A stretch of DNA of 64,000 nucleotides from Cupriavidus sp. D384 (GTDB taxonomy: Bacteria > Pseudomonadota > Gammaproteobacteria > Burkholderiales > Burkholderiaceae): the NCBI RefSeq assembly GCF_001652915.1, contig NZ_BBQI01000011.1, forward strand, positions 1 through 64,000, given 5' to 3'. Under the pieces are notes generated by a model that was given only the letters and a program-made list of their open reading frames with translations, ran no database searches and was not told where the DNA came from. Positions 27,249 to 36,363 of this stretch are shown piece after piece (within the stretch, counting starts at the first letter, position 1; each line of letters opens with the position of its first letter). The position numbers and the translations under genes were made by a program.

Positions 27249-27521
27249 ATGGGTCGGGAAAGACATCCGAGAAAGGAAATCGAAGCCGCAGTCCAGTACG
27301 CGGAAGGCGAATTCTGGCGCTGCAAGCTGGGCGGGGCACATGCCTGGGGCAAGCTGTATTGCCCCTATCACTGCGCCACCTGCCGCTGCGGGGAATTCTG
27401 CATCGTGTCGATCTGGAGTACGCCGCGCAACCCGGAACTGCATGCCCGGTTCCTGCGGCGGGTGGTAGACCACTGTGCCATCCATCAGAGCCGCAAAGCG
27501 CCCCCTGGTGTCTCGCACTGA
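27249..27521 (+). CDS. HicA-like small protein with Cys cluster, possible toxin
   Basis: This 90-residue protein has helix KKEIEAAVQYAE-like residues 9-19, a strand, then GGAHAWGKLYCP with His31 where HicA-type mRNA interferases carry their catalytic His. A tight Cys/His cluster (Cys38, His41, Cys42, Cys45, Cys47, Cys51) follows, suggesting metal binding. The ATG at 27249 has GGGAGG upstream. A HTH protein starts 9 bp after its stop. The gene size, pairing and upstream palindrome suggest a toxin-antitoxin-like pair, but I know of no experimental proof. Confidence 0.62.
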   Translation: MGRERHPRKEIEAAVQYAEGEFWRCKLGGAHAWGKLYCPYHCATCRCGEFCIVSIWSTPRNPELHARFLRRVVDHCAIHQSRKAPPGVSH

Positions 27522-27530
27522 CAGGACAAG

Positions 27531-28055
27531 ATGGAATACAACTTCACCCTCAAATACCAGCTGTCCGATTCGGACAACGACCACGACGACGTGGTGGAGC
27601 GCCTTGGCGCCAGCGGCTGTGACGATGCGCTGGTCGGCATCGGCATTCCGGGGCGTATTGCACTAATGTTCGCGCGGGAGGCCGACACGGCCCATGGCGC
27701 CATCGTCAGCGCGCTGGCCGATGTCCGCCGCGCCGCTCCGGATGCGCGGCTGATCGAAGCTACGCCCGACTTCGTCGGCCTGACCGATGTGGCAGAGGCC
27801 ATCGGGGTATCCCGGCAGAATATGCGCAAGCTGATGACCACCTACCCCGCGTCGTTTCCGCTGCCGGTACATGAAGGGTCCGCTTCGGTCTGGCACCTGG
27901 CGGACGTGCTGCGCTGGCTGGCCCAGCGTGGCAGCTATGACCTGGACCCCGCGCTGATCGACGTTGCCGAAGTCACGATGCAGGTGAACCTGGCGCGCAG
28001 CGCGACCCGCCTGGTACCGGAAATCCGGCAGCAACTCGAACCACTGGTCGCCTGA
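27531..28055 (+). CDS. HTH DNA-binding partner, possible antitoxin
   Basis: This 174-residue protein begins with MEYNFTLKYQLSD, a beta-strand-rich N-terminal half containing GCDDALVGIGIPGRIALMFAREA. A MerR/excisionase-like helix-turn-helix follows at about 84-103 (GLTDVAEAIGVSRQNMRKLM) and a segment VWHLADVLRWLAQRG. It follows the HicA-like gene by 9 bp with AGGACA as ribosome-binding site. A two-part layout of fold plus DNA-binding domain resembles antitoxins of the HicB kind. The function is inferred from context. Confidence 0.65.
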   Translation: MEYNFTLKYQLSDSDNDHDDVVERLGASGCDDALVGIGIPGRIALMFAREADTAHGAIVSALADVRRAAPDARLIEATPDFVGLTDVAEAIGVSRQNMRKLMTTYPASFPLPVHEGSASVWHLADVLRWLAQRGSYDLDPALIDVAEVTMQVNLARSATRLVPEIRQQLEPLVA

Positions 28056-28167
28056 CCGGTCATTTCTACCCTGCCGGCCCTTTTTGCCGGACGGGAAGTG
28101 GCCTATTCTCTCCACACGACAACCAGTTCAAGTCCCGACGGGCGATACCGCCCAGACCACAACGACC

Positions 28168-29127
28168 ATGGAAAAGACTGCATTCGTGTTCGCCGGGGGC
28201 GGCAGTTTGGGCGCCATCGAAGTCGGCATGCTCCGCGAGCTGGTGAACTGGGGCCTCACACCAGACCTCGTGATCGGTGCATCCGCCGGCGCCATCAATA
28301 GTGCCTACTTCGCCAGCAATCCGCACCCGGAGGGCATTGCGAAGCTGGAAGGCCTGTGGCGCAGCATCACTCGGGCCGAGGTACTGCCGTGGTCATGGCG
28401 CAGCATGTTGGGCATGATCATGGGCAATCGGGGCCATCTGGTGGAGTCGATGGCGCTGAAACGGCTGCTCAAGCGCCATCTGGGCGACGCGCGCGTGGAG
28501 GCCGCGGCCCTGCCGCTGCACATCGTCGCCACCGACATGCATAGCGGCGCCGAGGTGGTGCTGTCGTCGGGCAGCATCGTCCAGGCCGTACTCGCCAGCG
28601 CGGCCATCCCGGGCGTGTTCCCACCCGTGGAGATCAACGGCCAGAAACTGATCGACGGCGGCGTTGCCAACAATACGCCCGTGTCGACGGCCATCCGGCT
28701 TGGCGCCACCCGCATCATCGTGTTGCCGGCAGGCTTTGCCTGCGCGGAACGGCGCCCGCCCAAGGGCGCGATCGAGCACGCGTTCAACGCGTTGTCACTA
28801 CTGGTGGCGCGGCAACTGGTGCATGACCTGGAGCGTTGGGGCGCGCAAGCCCACATTGCCGTGGTGCCGCCGCTGTGCCCGCTCGATGTTTCGCCCTATG
28901 ACTACAGCCGTTGCGGCGAGCTGATCGACCGCGCGGCAGCGGCCACGCTGGCCTGGCTGCGCGCCGACGGACTGTCGAGCCGCCGCGTGCCCGGTGCGCT
29001 GGAGCCGCATGAGCACAATGCCGAAAACCCGAGCTGCAGCGCCGACATCGGGCTGCCCGCGGCCGGCGCTCCGCATGCCCACCCCCATACACATGACCAT
29101 TCGACCACGCATGGCGGCGCTCACTGA
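28168..29127 (+). CDS. Patatin-like phospholipase
   Basis: This 319-residue lipid acyl hydrolase carries the oxyanion loop GGGSLG (10-15), nucleophile Ser39 in GASAG and catalytic Asp163 in DGG, all in the right order. The C-terminus is His-rich ([17 protein letters not shown]), which may bind metal. The ATG at 28168 was chosen because it begins the canonical MEKTAFVFAGGG. Its 3' end overlaps the AraC-type gene. No export signal is visible. Confidence 0.9.
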   Translation: MEKTAFVFAGGGSLGAIEVGMLRELVNWGLTPDLVIGASAGAINSAYFASNPHPEGIAKLEGLWRSITRAEVLPWSWRSMLGMIMGNRGHLVESMALKRLLKRHLGDARVEAAALPLHIVATDMHSGAEVVLSSGSIVQAVLASAAIPGVFPPVEINGQKLIDGGVANNTPVSTAIRLGATRIIVLPAGFACAERRPPKGAIEHAFNALSLLVARQLVHDLERWGAQAHIAVVPPLCPLDVSPYDYSRCGELIDRAAAATLAWLRADGLSSRRVPGALEPHEHNAENPSCSADIGLPAAGAPHAHPHTHDHSTTHGGAH

Positions 29128-29950
29128 CAAGCGCACCGCCCTGCCAGGGCCGCGCGACTGGGTGCAGCGCGACGCGTCGGCGCGCCAGATCGAGCGCATC
29201 GAGGCGTTCTTCGGCGGCCATGGCTATGACATGCACCGCCATGACACCTATGCCATCGGCTGCACGCTGTCGGGCGTCCAGAGCTTTTCCTATCGACGGC
29301 ACATGGTCAATAGCCAGCCGGGCGGCACTATCGTGCTGCATCCGGACGAGCCGCACGACGGCCATGCCGGCACCGACGCCGGCTTCCGTTATCGGATGCT
29401 CTACATCGAGCCCGCGCTGATCCAGCACGTGCTGGGTGGCAGGCCGCTGCCGTTCGTGGCGGGCGGACGCTCCGATGATCCCAGGCTGTTCGCGGCGGCC
29501 GGCACGCTGCTGCGGGCCATGGACAGCGTCATGGAGCCCCTGGAAGAAGACGACGCGATCTTCGATCTGGCGCACGCGCTGGCTGCGGCTGCCGGTGCGC
29601 CGCGCGGACGCCACGCTGTGGACTACCACGGTGCCGAACTCGCCCGGGCCTGCCTGCTGGACAACCTGGAACGCGCTGTCACGCTCGACGAACTGGAACA
29701 CGCCAGCGGCCGCGACCGCTGGAGCCTGTCGCGCGACTTCCGGGTGCTCTATGGCACCAGTCCGCATCGCTATCTGGTGATGCGCCGGCTGGACATGGTC
29801 AGGCGCCTCGCGGCAGCCGGGCAGTCGCTGGCCGATGCCGCCGCCTGCGCCGGGTTCACCGACCAGAGCCACATGACCCGACATTTCACGCGGGCGTTCG
29901 GGCATTCACCCGGCCGCTGGCTGCGCGCCTTGCGCGGCGGCGTGGCCTGA
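29093..29950 (+). CDS. AraC-family transcriptional regulator
   Basis: This protein of about 285 residues has an N-terminal cupin-like arabinose-binding domain ([29 protein letters not shown]) and a C-terminal pair of AraC HTHs. The first is near [21 protein letters not shown] and the second is [21 protein letters not shown], followed by [11 protein letters not shown]. The start is ambiguous among ATGs at 29075, 29093 and 29111; all overlap the patatin gene. It precedes a small cupin gene on the same strand, a common AraC-cupin pairing. Confidence 0.85.
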   Translation: MTIRPRMAALTDKRTALPGPRDWVQRDASARQIERIEAFFGGHGYDMHRHDTYAIGCTLSGVQSFSYRRHMVNSQPGGTIVLHPDEPHDGHAGTDAGFRYRMLYIEPALIQHVLGGRPLPFVAGGRSDDPRLFAAAGTLLRAMDSVMEPLEEDDAIFDLAHALAAAAGAPRGRHAVDYHGAELARACLLDNLERAVTLDELEHASGRDRWSLSRDFRVLYGTSPHRYLVMRRLDMVRRLAAAGQSLADAAACAGFTDQSHMTRHFTRAFGHSPGRWLRALRGGVA

Positions 29951-30031
29951 GCCTGCACGAACGTACAAGACCGTTCGTCGGCGCCGGCGCAGACTTGGCC
30001 GCCTGTCCATTGCGCCACAAGGAGCCCCGTC

Positions 30032-30429
30032 ATGCAGTCAACGCCAGTCACCGCACCCACCTCTCGCGCCGCCAGCGCCATCAATTTCGCCCAGAAACTG
30101 GGCCTGTTCTCCGACCACTGGCAGCCGCGCGTCATTGCCGAATGAACGACTACCAGTTCAAGATCGTGAAGATCGAGGGCGAGTTCATCTGGCACCAGCA
30201 TGCCGATACCGATGAGACGTTTATCGTGCTCGATGGCCGGTTGCGCATCGAGTTTCGCGACGGCCATGTGATCGTCAACGCTGGCGAAATGTATGTGGTG
30301 CCCAAGGGCGTCGAACACCGGCCGGTGGCGGAGGCGGAAGTCCGCATGCTGCTGATCGAGCCGCGCGGCGTGGTCAACACGGGAGACCAGGGCGGCGACC
30401 GCACCGCGCAGAACGATGTCTGGATCTGA
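30032..30429 (+). pseudogene. Cupin protein gene interrupted by a one-base frameshift
   Basis: From ATG 30032 (AAGGAG upstream) the frame reads 37 residues ([21 protein letters not shown]) and stops at TGA 30143-30145. An ATGA overlap at 30142 then opens [20 protein letters not shown], continuing to [18 protein letters not shown]. Intact homologues run straight from RVIAE into NDYQ, so one A appears lost (GAATGAAC for GAAATGAAC). The metal motif [10 protein letters not shown] is intact in the 95-residue second part, which might still be made by re-initiation. It is either a true frameshift or a sequencing error. Confidence 0.75.
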
Positions 30430-30639
30430 CCCGCGGTAGTTGGCATTTGCCCAACGATTCCCGACACAAGGTGTTGGGAAGACATAGCAGTTTCTCCGGT
30501 TTTTGCCGCCAGATGTGCCGCACGCCGTGCATCCTGCCCCCGTTTGCCGGTGGCATGTTCCCTGCAATCAGACGCATCGAGCGCGGCGCCGCGCCTCGAC
30601 CCTGATCCGGAGCGTTTTGCTCCATCCCGGAGAACTGCC

Positions 30640-31014
30640 ATGTTGATTCCGCCACAGTTGCGGCCGGGCGTCGTCGCGCCGCCTCGGCCAAGCCAAGCCC
30701 GCACCATCCGTTACCGGATTCGCGGCTTTGTCTTGCTGCTGCGCGTGATGCTGCTCTGCTTCCATACCGCCGCCCATGCCGACAAGGCGCTGCCCGCGCC
30801 AACGGCGCCTCACCCGGCGCCAGGTTTCCTGGAAGCCGTGGCCACGGACTATGCAAATAGCCATCCGTTCCATGCGGTAGAGGGCATCGCACCGGTTCGC
30901 GAGCCTCGCGCAGTGCCGGCCGAGCCGGCCCCGGTTCCGCAGACACCGGCCCCGGCCGCCCTCAATGTGTCGCCGCCCGCAGCCAGCAATATCCGCCGCG
31001 TGAACGCCCAGTGA
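30640..31014 (+). CDS. Proline/alanine-rich exported hypothetical protein
   Basis: This 124-residue protein has an Arg-rich N-terminus and a hydrophobic stretch FVLLLRVMLLCFHTAAHA that looks like a signal peptide. A Pro/Ala-rich mature part follows. CGGAGAA lies upstream of the ATG at 30640. I do not recognise a family. It is located between the broken cupin and the BON-domain gene on the same strand. Confidence 0.5.
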   Translation: MLIPPQLRPGVVAPPRPSQARTIRYRIRGFVLLLRVMLLCFHTAAHADKALPAPTAPHPAPGFLEAVATDYANSHPFHAVEGIAPVREPRAVPAEPAPVPQTPAPAALNVSPPAASNIRRVNAQ

Positions 31015-31238
31015 CCCGCCGCGCACCCGCTCCCGGCGTGCAGTCTTTACATGCAGCCTCGCAAGGCTTGCATGGGAACGGGACGGCTCACATGCCATGC
31101 CGGCGCCCGCTACGCCAGTCTGGGCAAGGCCGCCGCCCGACGGTACGAAACTTGCCAGTTTCCTGAAATATGGCCGGCGGTGCGACGCGGCATGCCGCAT
31201 TGCACGCACGGCGATCCCGCAACCTTCAGGAGCGCAAC

Positions 31239-32522
31239 ATGGGCGACTACCACAGCGAGCGCAATCGCCGGAATACCCCCTGGCGAGCCGATGACCGACG
31301 CGACGATGATCTTGGCGACCCCTGGGACGATGAGCGCGGTTCACGCTGGCAGGATCAGGACTGGCAACCCGAATCGTCTGGCGACAACTGGGACGATGCA
31401 AGGCGGCGCCAGCGGCTGACTCCGGGTCAGCTAAGCGAGGGCGGGCCTGCGCCGTCAGGCTATCGCGGCAGGGACGACCAGGGCAGCGATCTGCGGTACG
31501 GGCTGAACGGTGGCTATGGCACATCCCCGGACGACGACCAGGACTGGCGCCAGCGAGAGCAATACAGCAGCCGCCAATACGCCAGCGAATATGGCGACTA
31601 CGGCGATCTGGGCGACGAGCACCGCCGCACCGACTACGGCGTGCAACGCCGTCAGGGCGAGTTCGGCCAATACGGCTCCGGCGGCGACGATCGCCGATTC
31701 AGCGACCGGGGAGACCGTGACGACCGGGGCGGATCGGACGACTTCGGCCGCCGCGACGACTGGCGCCGCAGCCGGCAGGGCGGCGGCAACCGGGGCGCGG
31801 GCGAACGCCGGGACGAACACGGTTTCGGAAACGCCGACCAGGCCTGGCTGCGCGCTGCGGAACGGCGCGCCCCCGCGTATCGGGGCCAGGGCGGTGGGCA
31901 AGGCAGGGGTCGGGGCGGCGCCCACACGGCCTACTTCAACGATCTGCGCAGCGATACGCGTTACTGGACAGAGCCGCGCGACGAATGGGGCGAGAGCCGC
32001 CCGCCCTACCACGCGCAGCGCTACGGGCGCGACTACATGGGCTCCAGCGCTGGCTCCAGCGGTTATGACGAGGAATTGGGCTATTCGTCATCGCGGCGCG
32101 AATCGGGCGGACGCTGGCGCGACGAGTGGCACGAGCATGACGAGAACCGCGAAGAGGACCACGGCGCGCTCTATCACCTCGGCCACCGTATCGGCCAGGC
32201 GATGAGCGACTGGTTCGGCCCCGGCGCCGTGGAAAAACGCACGGGCCCGCGCGGCTACACGCGCACGGACGAACGCATCCGCGACGAGATCTGCGAACGG
32301 CTGACCTTTACCACCGGCATCGACGTGCGCGAGGTATCGGTCGAGGTCGACAAGGGCAAGGTCACGCTCGGCGGCACCGTGCACACACGCGGCCAGAAAT
32401 ACGATATCGAGGACCTGGCCGACAACACGTTCGGCGTGACCGAGGTGGAAAACAATATCCGCGTGCAACGGCAGGAAGTGGATTCCGCCGTCACCGGGGC
32501 CGGCGGCTTCAACGGCTGGTAA
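31239..32522 (+). CDS. BON-domain protein with long disordered Arg/Gly/Asp/Tyr-rich region
   Basis: This 427-residue protein has about 310 N-terminal residues of low-complexity sequence rich in Asp, Arg, Gly, Tyr and Ser (for example GGGNRGAGERRDEHGF and GQGGGQGRGRGGAH). An HLGHRIGQAMSDWFGPG segment follows, then a single BON domain at about 344-411 (DERIRDEICERL...VTLGGTVHTRGQK...VENNIRVQR). BON domains bind membranes or other ligands in stress proteins such as OsmY. No signal peptide is visible. The ATG follows CAGGAG, and a strong terminator lies 44 bp after the stop. Confidence 0.8.
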   Translation: MGDYHSERNRRNTPWRADDRRDDDLGDPWDDERGSRWQDQDWQPESSGDNWDDARRRQRLTPGQLSEGGPAPSGYRGRDDQGSDLRYGLNGGYGTSPDDDQDWRQREQYSSRQYASEYGDYGDLGDEHRRTDYGVQRRQGEFGQYGSGGDDRRFSDRGDRDDRGGSDDFGRRDDWRRSRQGGGNRGAGERRDEHGFGNADQAWLRAAERRAPAYRGQGGGQGRGRGGAHTAYFNDLRSDTRYWTEPRDEWGESRPPYHAQRYGRDYMGSSAGSSGYDEELGYSSSRRESGGRWRDEWHEHDENREEDHGALYHLGHRIGQAMSDWFGPGAVEKRTGPRGYTRTDERIRDEICERLTFTTGIDVREVSVEVDKGKVTLGGTVHTRGQKYDIEDLADNTFGVTEVENNIRVQRQEVDSAVTGAGGFNGW

Positions 32523-32565
32523 CCCGCTGGCAGGGCCGGCATCCGGGCCTGCCCAGCCGTACAGG

Positions 32566-32600
32566 AACGCCCCCGCTGCGAAGCGGGGGCGTTCTTTTTG
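32566..32600 (+). terminator. Strong intrinsic terminator after the BON gene
   Basis: A 12-bp perfect stem (GAACGCCCCCGC / GCGGGGGCGTTC) with a 6-nt loop is followed by TTTTT. It ends the rightward BON transcript before the convergent chemoreceptor gene. Confidence 0.85.
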
Positions 32601-32614
32601 CAGCTTTTTTCAAC

Positions 32615-34558
32615 CTACGCCGCCAGCCGGAACACGCTGACCGTCTGCTCCATGCGCTCGGCCTGTTCCTGCAGGGCCCGGGCCGCCGCCGCGGCTTCTT
32701 CCACCAGCGCGGCATTCTGCTGCGTGACCTGGTCCATCTGGGTCACGGCCTGATTCACCTGCGCAATGCCGCCGCTCTGTTCGTGCGACGCGCGGCTGAT
32801 CTCGTCCATCATCGCCGTCACCCGCTGCACTGCCGTCACCACCTCGTTCATGGTGGTCGCGGTGTCCACAGCCAGCGCCGTGCCGTCGGCCACACGGCCG
32901 GCCGACTGTGAAATCAGCGTGCGGATCTCCTTGGCCGAATTGGCGGCGCGCTGGGCCAGCGTACGCACCTCGCCCGCCACCACGGCAAAGCCGCGCCCGG
33001 CCTCGCCGGCACGCGCCGCTTCCACGGCCGCGTTGAGCGCCAGGATATTGGTCTGGAACGCGATGCTGTCGATCACCGCAATGATGTCGACGATCCGGCG
33101 TGAGTCGGCCTCGATCTCGCTCATGGTCTGGCGCATGCGGCCCACCGACTCGCCGCCCGCCACGGCAATGCCGGCGGCTTCGGCTGCCAGCGTGCTGGCC
33201 TGGCTGGCGTTGCCGGCGTTCTGCTGCACGATCGACGTCAATTCCTCCATGCTGGCGGCGGTCTGTTCCAGCGACGACGCCTGCGCCTCGGTGCGCTGCG
33301 ACAGGTCGGCATTGCCTTGCGCGATCTGTCCTGCCGCCACCAGCACGTTCTGCGCGCTGTCACGCGTATCGCCGATGATGCCGCGCCATGCCTCCACCAG
33401 CGTCATCAGGTGGCGCTTGACGTCGCTCAGTTCGTCGCGGCCCCGCGCTTCGATATGTACGCCCAGGTCGCCGTCGTTGATGCGTGTCACCAGTTCCGCC
33501 ACATCGCGCACGTCATCGCGCATGCCACGGCTGAAGCCGGCAAACAGATAGAGCGCGCCGCCCACCGTCAGCAGCGCAATGGCCACCAGCACGGCAAGCT
33601 TGCGCTGCTCGGTGGCCACGCGCTGCGCGAGCATGGCACCCGACAGGGCCGTGAACTCGCGGCTGGCCGCCGACACGGCCTCGATCGCCGCCGTGCCCTC
33701 GGCAAAGTACGCCTTGGCATCGATCGTGATCCCAGCCGACCCCAGCATGCTGACCTTGAGCGTGCGATAGAAGTTGTCCACGGCCGCCAGTTGCTTCATC
33801 GCCGCGTCCACGCGGGCCTGATACTGCGGCGCGGCGCGCTCCACACGTGCCATGTCACGGCGCGCGGATTCCAGCCCGTCCAGGATCTGGTCGGCCAGCG
33901 CAGCCAGGTCGGCCTGCTGCGCGGCGTCGGAATAGCCGCCCTGGGCGATGATGCCGGCGCCCCGGCCACGCGCCAGCGCGCTGACTTCGGCCAGCTTGGG
34001 CATCGGGCCCACGGTCAGGTTGATCAGGTAGTAGGAGCCGGCCTCCGGATCGAGGGCCAGCGACGAATGGTCGGCCACGTCGCCAATAAACAGACGTGTC
34101 TGCCTGACCAGCGCCGTATGGCGCTCGAACAGCGGCGCGGCAGGCGTGTCCAGTCCGAGCTTGCGGATCTGCTGCCACGACTCGTCCAGCTTCCGCACGT
34201 CGGGCACGATGGCAAACGATTCGATCGCGCCGGATTCGCCCAGCAGGCTTGCCAGATGCTGCGCGGCCTTGCCATCGGCCGCCTCGAAGGTGGGCCGGAA
34301 GCCGGTATTGCCGAGCAGCACGCCATTGGCCGCGCCACGGCGTACCTGCGTTTCGCGCATGAAGTCCAGCGCAATGCCAACGAGCTTGAGGCCGCGCTGT
34401 TCATCCTGCGTGTCGCGGATCGACTGCACAGACTGGTGCAGCACCGCGAACAGCGCCCCACACAGCGGGATCAGGAACAGTACGGACAGCAGCACCAGCT
34501 TGCGCGTGATGGTCAGGCGGGACATCAACCGGGTGGCGGGGGTCAGGAATGCGGTCAC
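32615..34558 (-). CDS. Methyl-accepting chemotaxis protein
   Basis: This chemoreceptor of about 647 residues has an N-terminal membrane span ([20 protein letters not shown]) and a helical periplasmic sensor of some 270 residues. A second span ([21 protein letters not shown]), a HAMP domain and a long cytoplasmic signalling coil follow. The conserved hairpin tip is present ([20 protein letters not shown] then [10 protein letters not shown]). The start is taken at GTG 34558, which has AGGA at good spacing; ATG 34525 is a shorter alternative. The ligand is unknown. Confidence 0.88.
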   Translation of the reverse strand: MTAFLTPATRLMSRLTITRKLVLLSVLFLIPLCGALFAVLHQSVQSIRDTQDEQRGLKLVGIALDFMRETQVRRGAANGVLLGNTGFRPTFEAADGKAAQHLASLLGESGAIESFAIVPDVRKLDESWQQIRKLGLDTPAAPLFERHTALVRQTRLFIGDVADHSSLALDPEAGSYYLINLTVGPMPKLAEVSALARGRGAGIIAQGGYSDAAQQADLAALADQILDGLESARRDMARVERAAPQYQARVDAAMKQLAAVDNFYRTLKVSMLGSAGITIDAKAYFAEGTAAIEAVSAASREFTALSGAMLAQRVATEQRKLAVLVAIALLTVGGALYLFAGFSRGMRDDVRDVAELVTRINDGDLGVHIEARGRDELSDVKRHLMTLVEAWRGIIGDTRDSAQNVLVAAGQIAQGNADLSQRTEAQASSLEQTAASMEELTSIVQQNAGNASQASTLAAEAAGIAVAGGESVGRMRQTMSEIEADSRRIVDIIAVIDSIAFQTNILALNAAVEAARAGEAGRGFAVVAGEVRTLAQRAANSAKEIRTLISQSAGRVADGTALAVDTATTMNEVVTAVQRVTAMMDEISRASHEQSGGIAQVNQAVTQMDQVTQQNAALVEEAAAAARALQEQAERMEQTVSVFRLAA

Positions 34559-34654
34559 GATCGTCCTAGTTTTGGAGGGTCTCATTGCCCGCTGTAACGG
34601 CTTCAATTCCTGGGAATAAAGCCATTTTTCCCGCTATTTCGCTGATTATTTGAT

Positions 34655-34675
34655 ATCGCACAAATGCAGTGCGAT
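34655..34675. promoter_or_regulatory. Inverted repeat upstream of the chemoreceptor
   Basis: ATCGCAC and GTGCGAT form a perfect 7-bp inverted repeat with a 7-nt spacer, about 100 bp upstream of the chemoreceptor start. It may be an operator; the binding protein is unknown. Confidence 0.3.
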
Positions 34676-34785
34676 CGGCGCACAACGCCAGTGCCGCGCG
34701 CACAAAAAACGCACGGCCAAACTGCACATTTCATGCAGCCGGCCGCGCGCAGGTGCGCTGCTGAACGGACGCGATCTTCGCGGAC

Positions 34786-35550
34786 TTACGCCGTGGCGCC
34801 GCCGTCCAGGCCAATGGTCTGACCCGAGATATAGCGGCCTGCCGGCGATGCCAGCAGCACCGCCAGACCGGCCACGTCGCTGGCCTCGGCGATACGGCGC
34901 ATCGGGATATTGGCCGACAGCGCCTTTTCGCGTTCCGGGTCGCCCCACAGCGCGTCGCGCGAGAAATCGGTACGCACCGGGCCCGGATTGATGCTGTTGA
35001 CGTTGATGTTGTACTGACCCAGCGTCTGCGCCAGGTTGCGCATCGCCAGGTCGGTGGCGCCCTTCGAGATGCTGTACAGCGCCAGCATGGCCGAGCCGCG
35101 CCGCGCGGCAATGCTCGACATGAAGATGATCGAACCGTCCTTGCGCTCGATCATCTGCGGCGCCAGCGCGTTCACCAGCACCAGGTTGCCACGCACGTTG
35201 CCGGCCATCACCTCGTCGAACATCTCCGGCCCCTGCCCCAGCATCGAGCCCACCGCCGTGCTGCCCGCGGCGTTCAGCACCAGTGCGTCCACGCGGCCGA
35301 ATCTGGTCAGCACCTGATCGGCAAAGGCGCGCACGCTGTCGATGCTGACGATGTCGCAGGCAATACCGGTGGCGTCGATGCCCTGGTCGCGCAAGCCGGC
35401 TGCGACCTTTTCCGACACAGCCGCATCGCGGCCCGACACCACCACGCGGGCACCGGCCTGGCCCAGCGCGCGGGCCATTTCCAGGCCCATGCCCTTGGTG
35501 GAGCCGGTGACGACCGCAACGCGGCCAGACATATCGAACAGTTTGAACAT
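34786..35550 (-). CDS. Short-chain dehydrogenase/reductase
   Basis: This 254-residue SDR has the NAD(P) motif TGSTKGMG (residues 15-22), LNAAGS and the catalytic YSISK, ending with the typical GQTIGLDGG. The start at ATG 35548-35550 follows AGGAGA. It is divergent from a TetR gene with a palindrome in the shared promoter, so it is likely controlled by that regulator. The substrate is unknown. Confidence 0.9.
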   Translation of the reverse strand: MFKLFDMSGRVAVVTGSTKGMGLEMARALGQAGARVVVSGRDAAVSEKVAAGLRDQGIDATGIACDIVSIDSVRAFADQVLTRFGRVDALVLNAAGSTAVGSMLGQGPEMFDEVMAGNVRGNLVLVNALAPQMIERKDGSIIFMSSIAARRGSAMLALYSISKGATDLAMRNLAQTLGQYNINVNSINPGPVRTDFSRDALWGDPEREKALSANIPMRRIAEASDVAGLAVLLASPAGRYISGQTIGLDGGATA

Positions 35551-35633
35551 GACAGGTTCTCCTATGGGATGAGGAACGGGGTGCAACACTTCGATCACAG
35601 GCCGCCCGCTACCTTTTTGCATGACGACCAACA

Positions 35634-35646
35634 TTTATTGAATAAA
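35634..35646. promoter_or_regulatory. Palindrome in the SDR/TetR divergent promoter
   Basis: TTTATTGAATAAA is a perfect 6-1-6 palindrome in an unusually AT-rich patch between the SDR and TetR genes. It is the best candidate for the TetR operator. Confidence 0.5.
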
Positions 35647-35711
35647 GTATGGACATCATCTAAACTCGGGTCAAGCAGCTTTTCCGGAAATTCGACAGAG
35701 GGGATATCGAC

Positions 35712-36311
35712 ATGGCACGCGCATCACGGGCAGTCGCCGATCAGCATAGGGCAGCCATCGAGGAAGCGTCGGCACGCCTGTTTCGCGTGCACGGCCTGCA
35801 TGGCGTGTCCGTTGCGCAGGTCATGGCCGACGCCGGGCTCACGCACGGCGGCTTCTATGGCCATTTTTCGTCCAAGGACGAACTGGCCGCCGTGGGTTGC
35901 GCGCGGGCATTCAACGATTCGGCGGTGCGCTGGGAACAACGCATCGCCCAGGCAGGCGGCGATCGCCAGGCCGCCCGTCGCAACCTGGTGGAGCAGTATC
36001 TGAGCGAAGTGCATCGCGATACACCCGAACACGGTTGCCCGGCATCGGCGCTGGTTGGCGACGTGGCGCGCGAACCGGCCGGCAAGCCCGTGCGAGGCGC
36101 GTATCTGGACGGCATCAAGCAGTTGCTGTGCGCCTGGCAGCAAATCGCCCCGGACGAACGCGACGGAGACCGCACCGCCCTGCTCGAAATGGCGACGCTG
36201 GTCGGCGCCATCACGCTCGCACGCGCCACGGCCGGCGATGCCATTTCCGACGACATCCTTGCCGCGGCCCGCACGTGGCTGCTGACCACCGAAGACGTCG
36301 TGCCGGCCTGA
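35712..36311 (+). CDS. TetR-family regulator
   Basis: This 199-residue regulator has the TetR HTH near residues 30-52 (GVSVAQVMADAGLTHGGFYGHFSSKDEL). A ligand domain with RNLVEQYLSEVHRDTPEHGCPASALVGD follows, typical of the group with the conserved CP motif. It is divergent from the SDR and 52 bp upstream of an MFS gene. It likely controls one or both in response to a small molecule. Confidence 0.88.
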   Translation: MARASRAVADQHRAAIEEASARLFRVHGLHGVSVAQVMADAGLTHGGFYGHFSSKDELAAVGCARAFNDSAVRWEQRIAQAGGDRQAARRNLVEQYLSEVHRDTPEHGCPASALVGDVAREPAGKPVRGAYLDGIKQLLCAWQQIAPDERDGDRTALLEMATLVGAITLARATAGDAISDDILAAARTWLLTTEDVVPA

Positions 36312-36363
36312 GAGGGCCCCGGCATCACCCCTTTTCCTACCTCATCGCCCCCAACGGAGCCCC

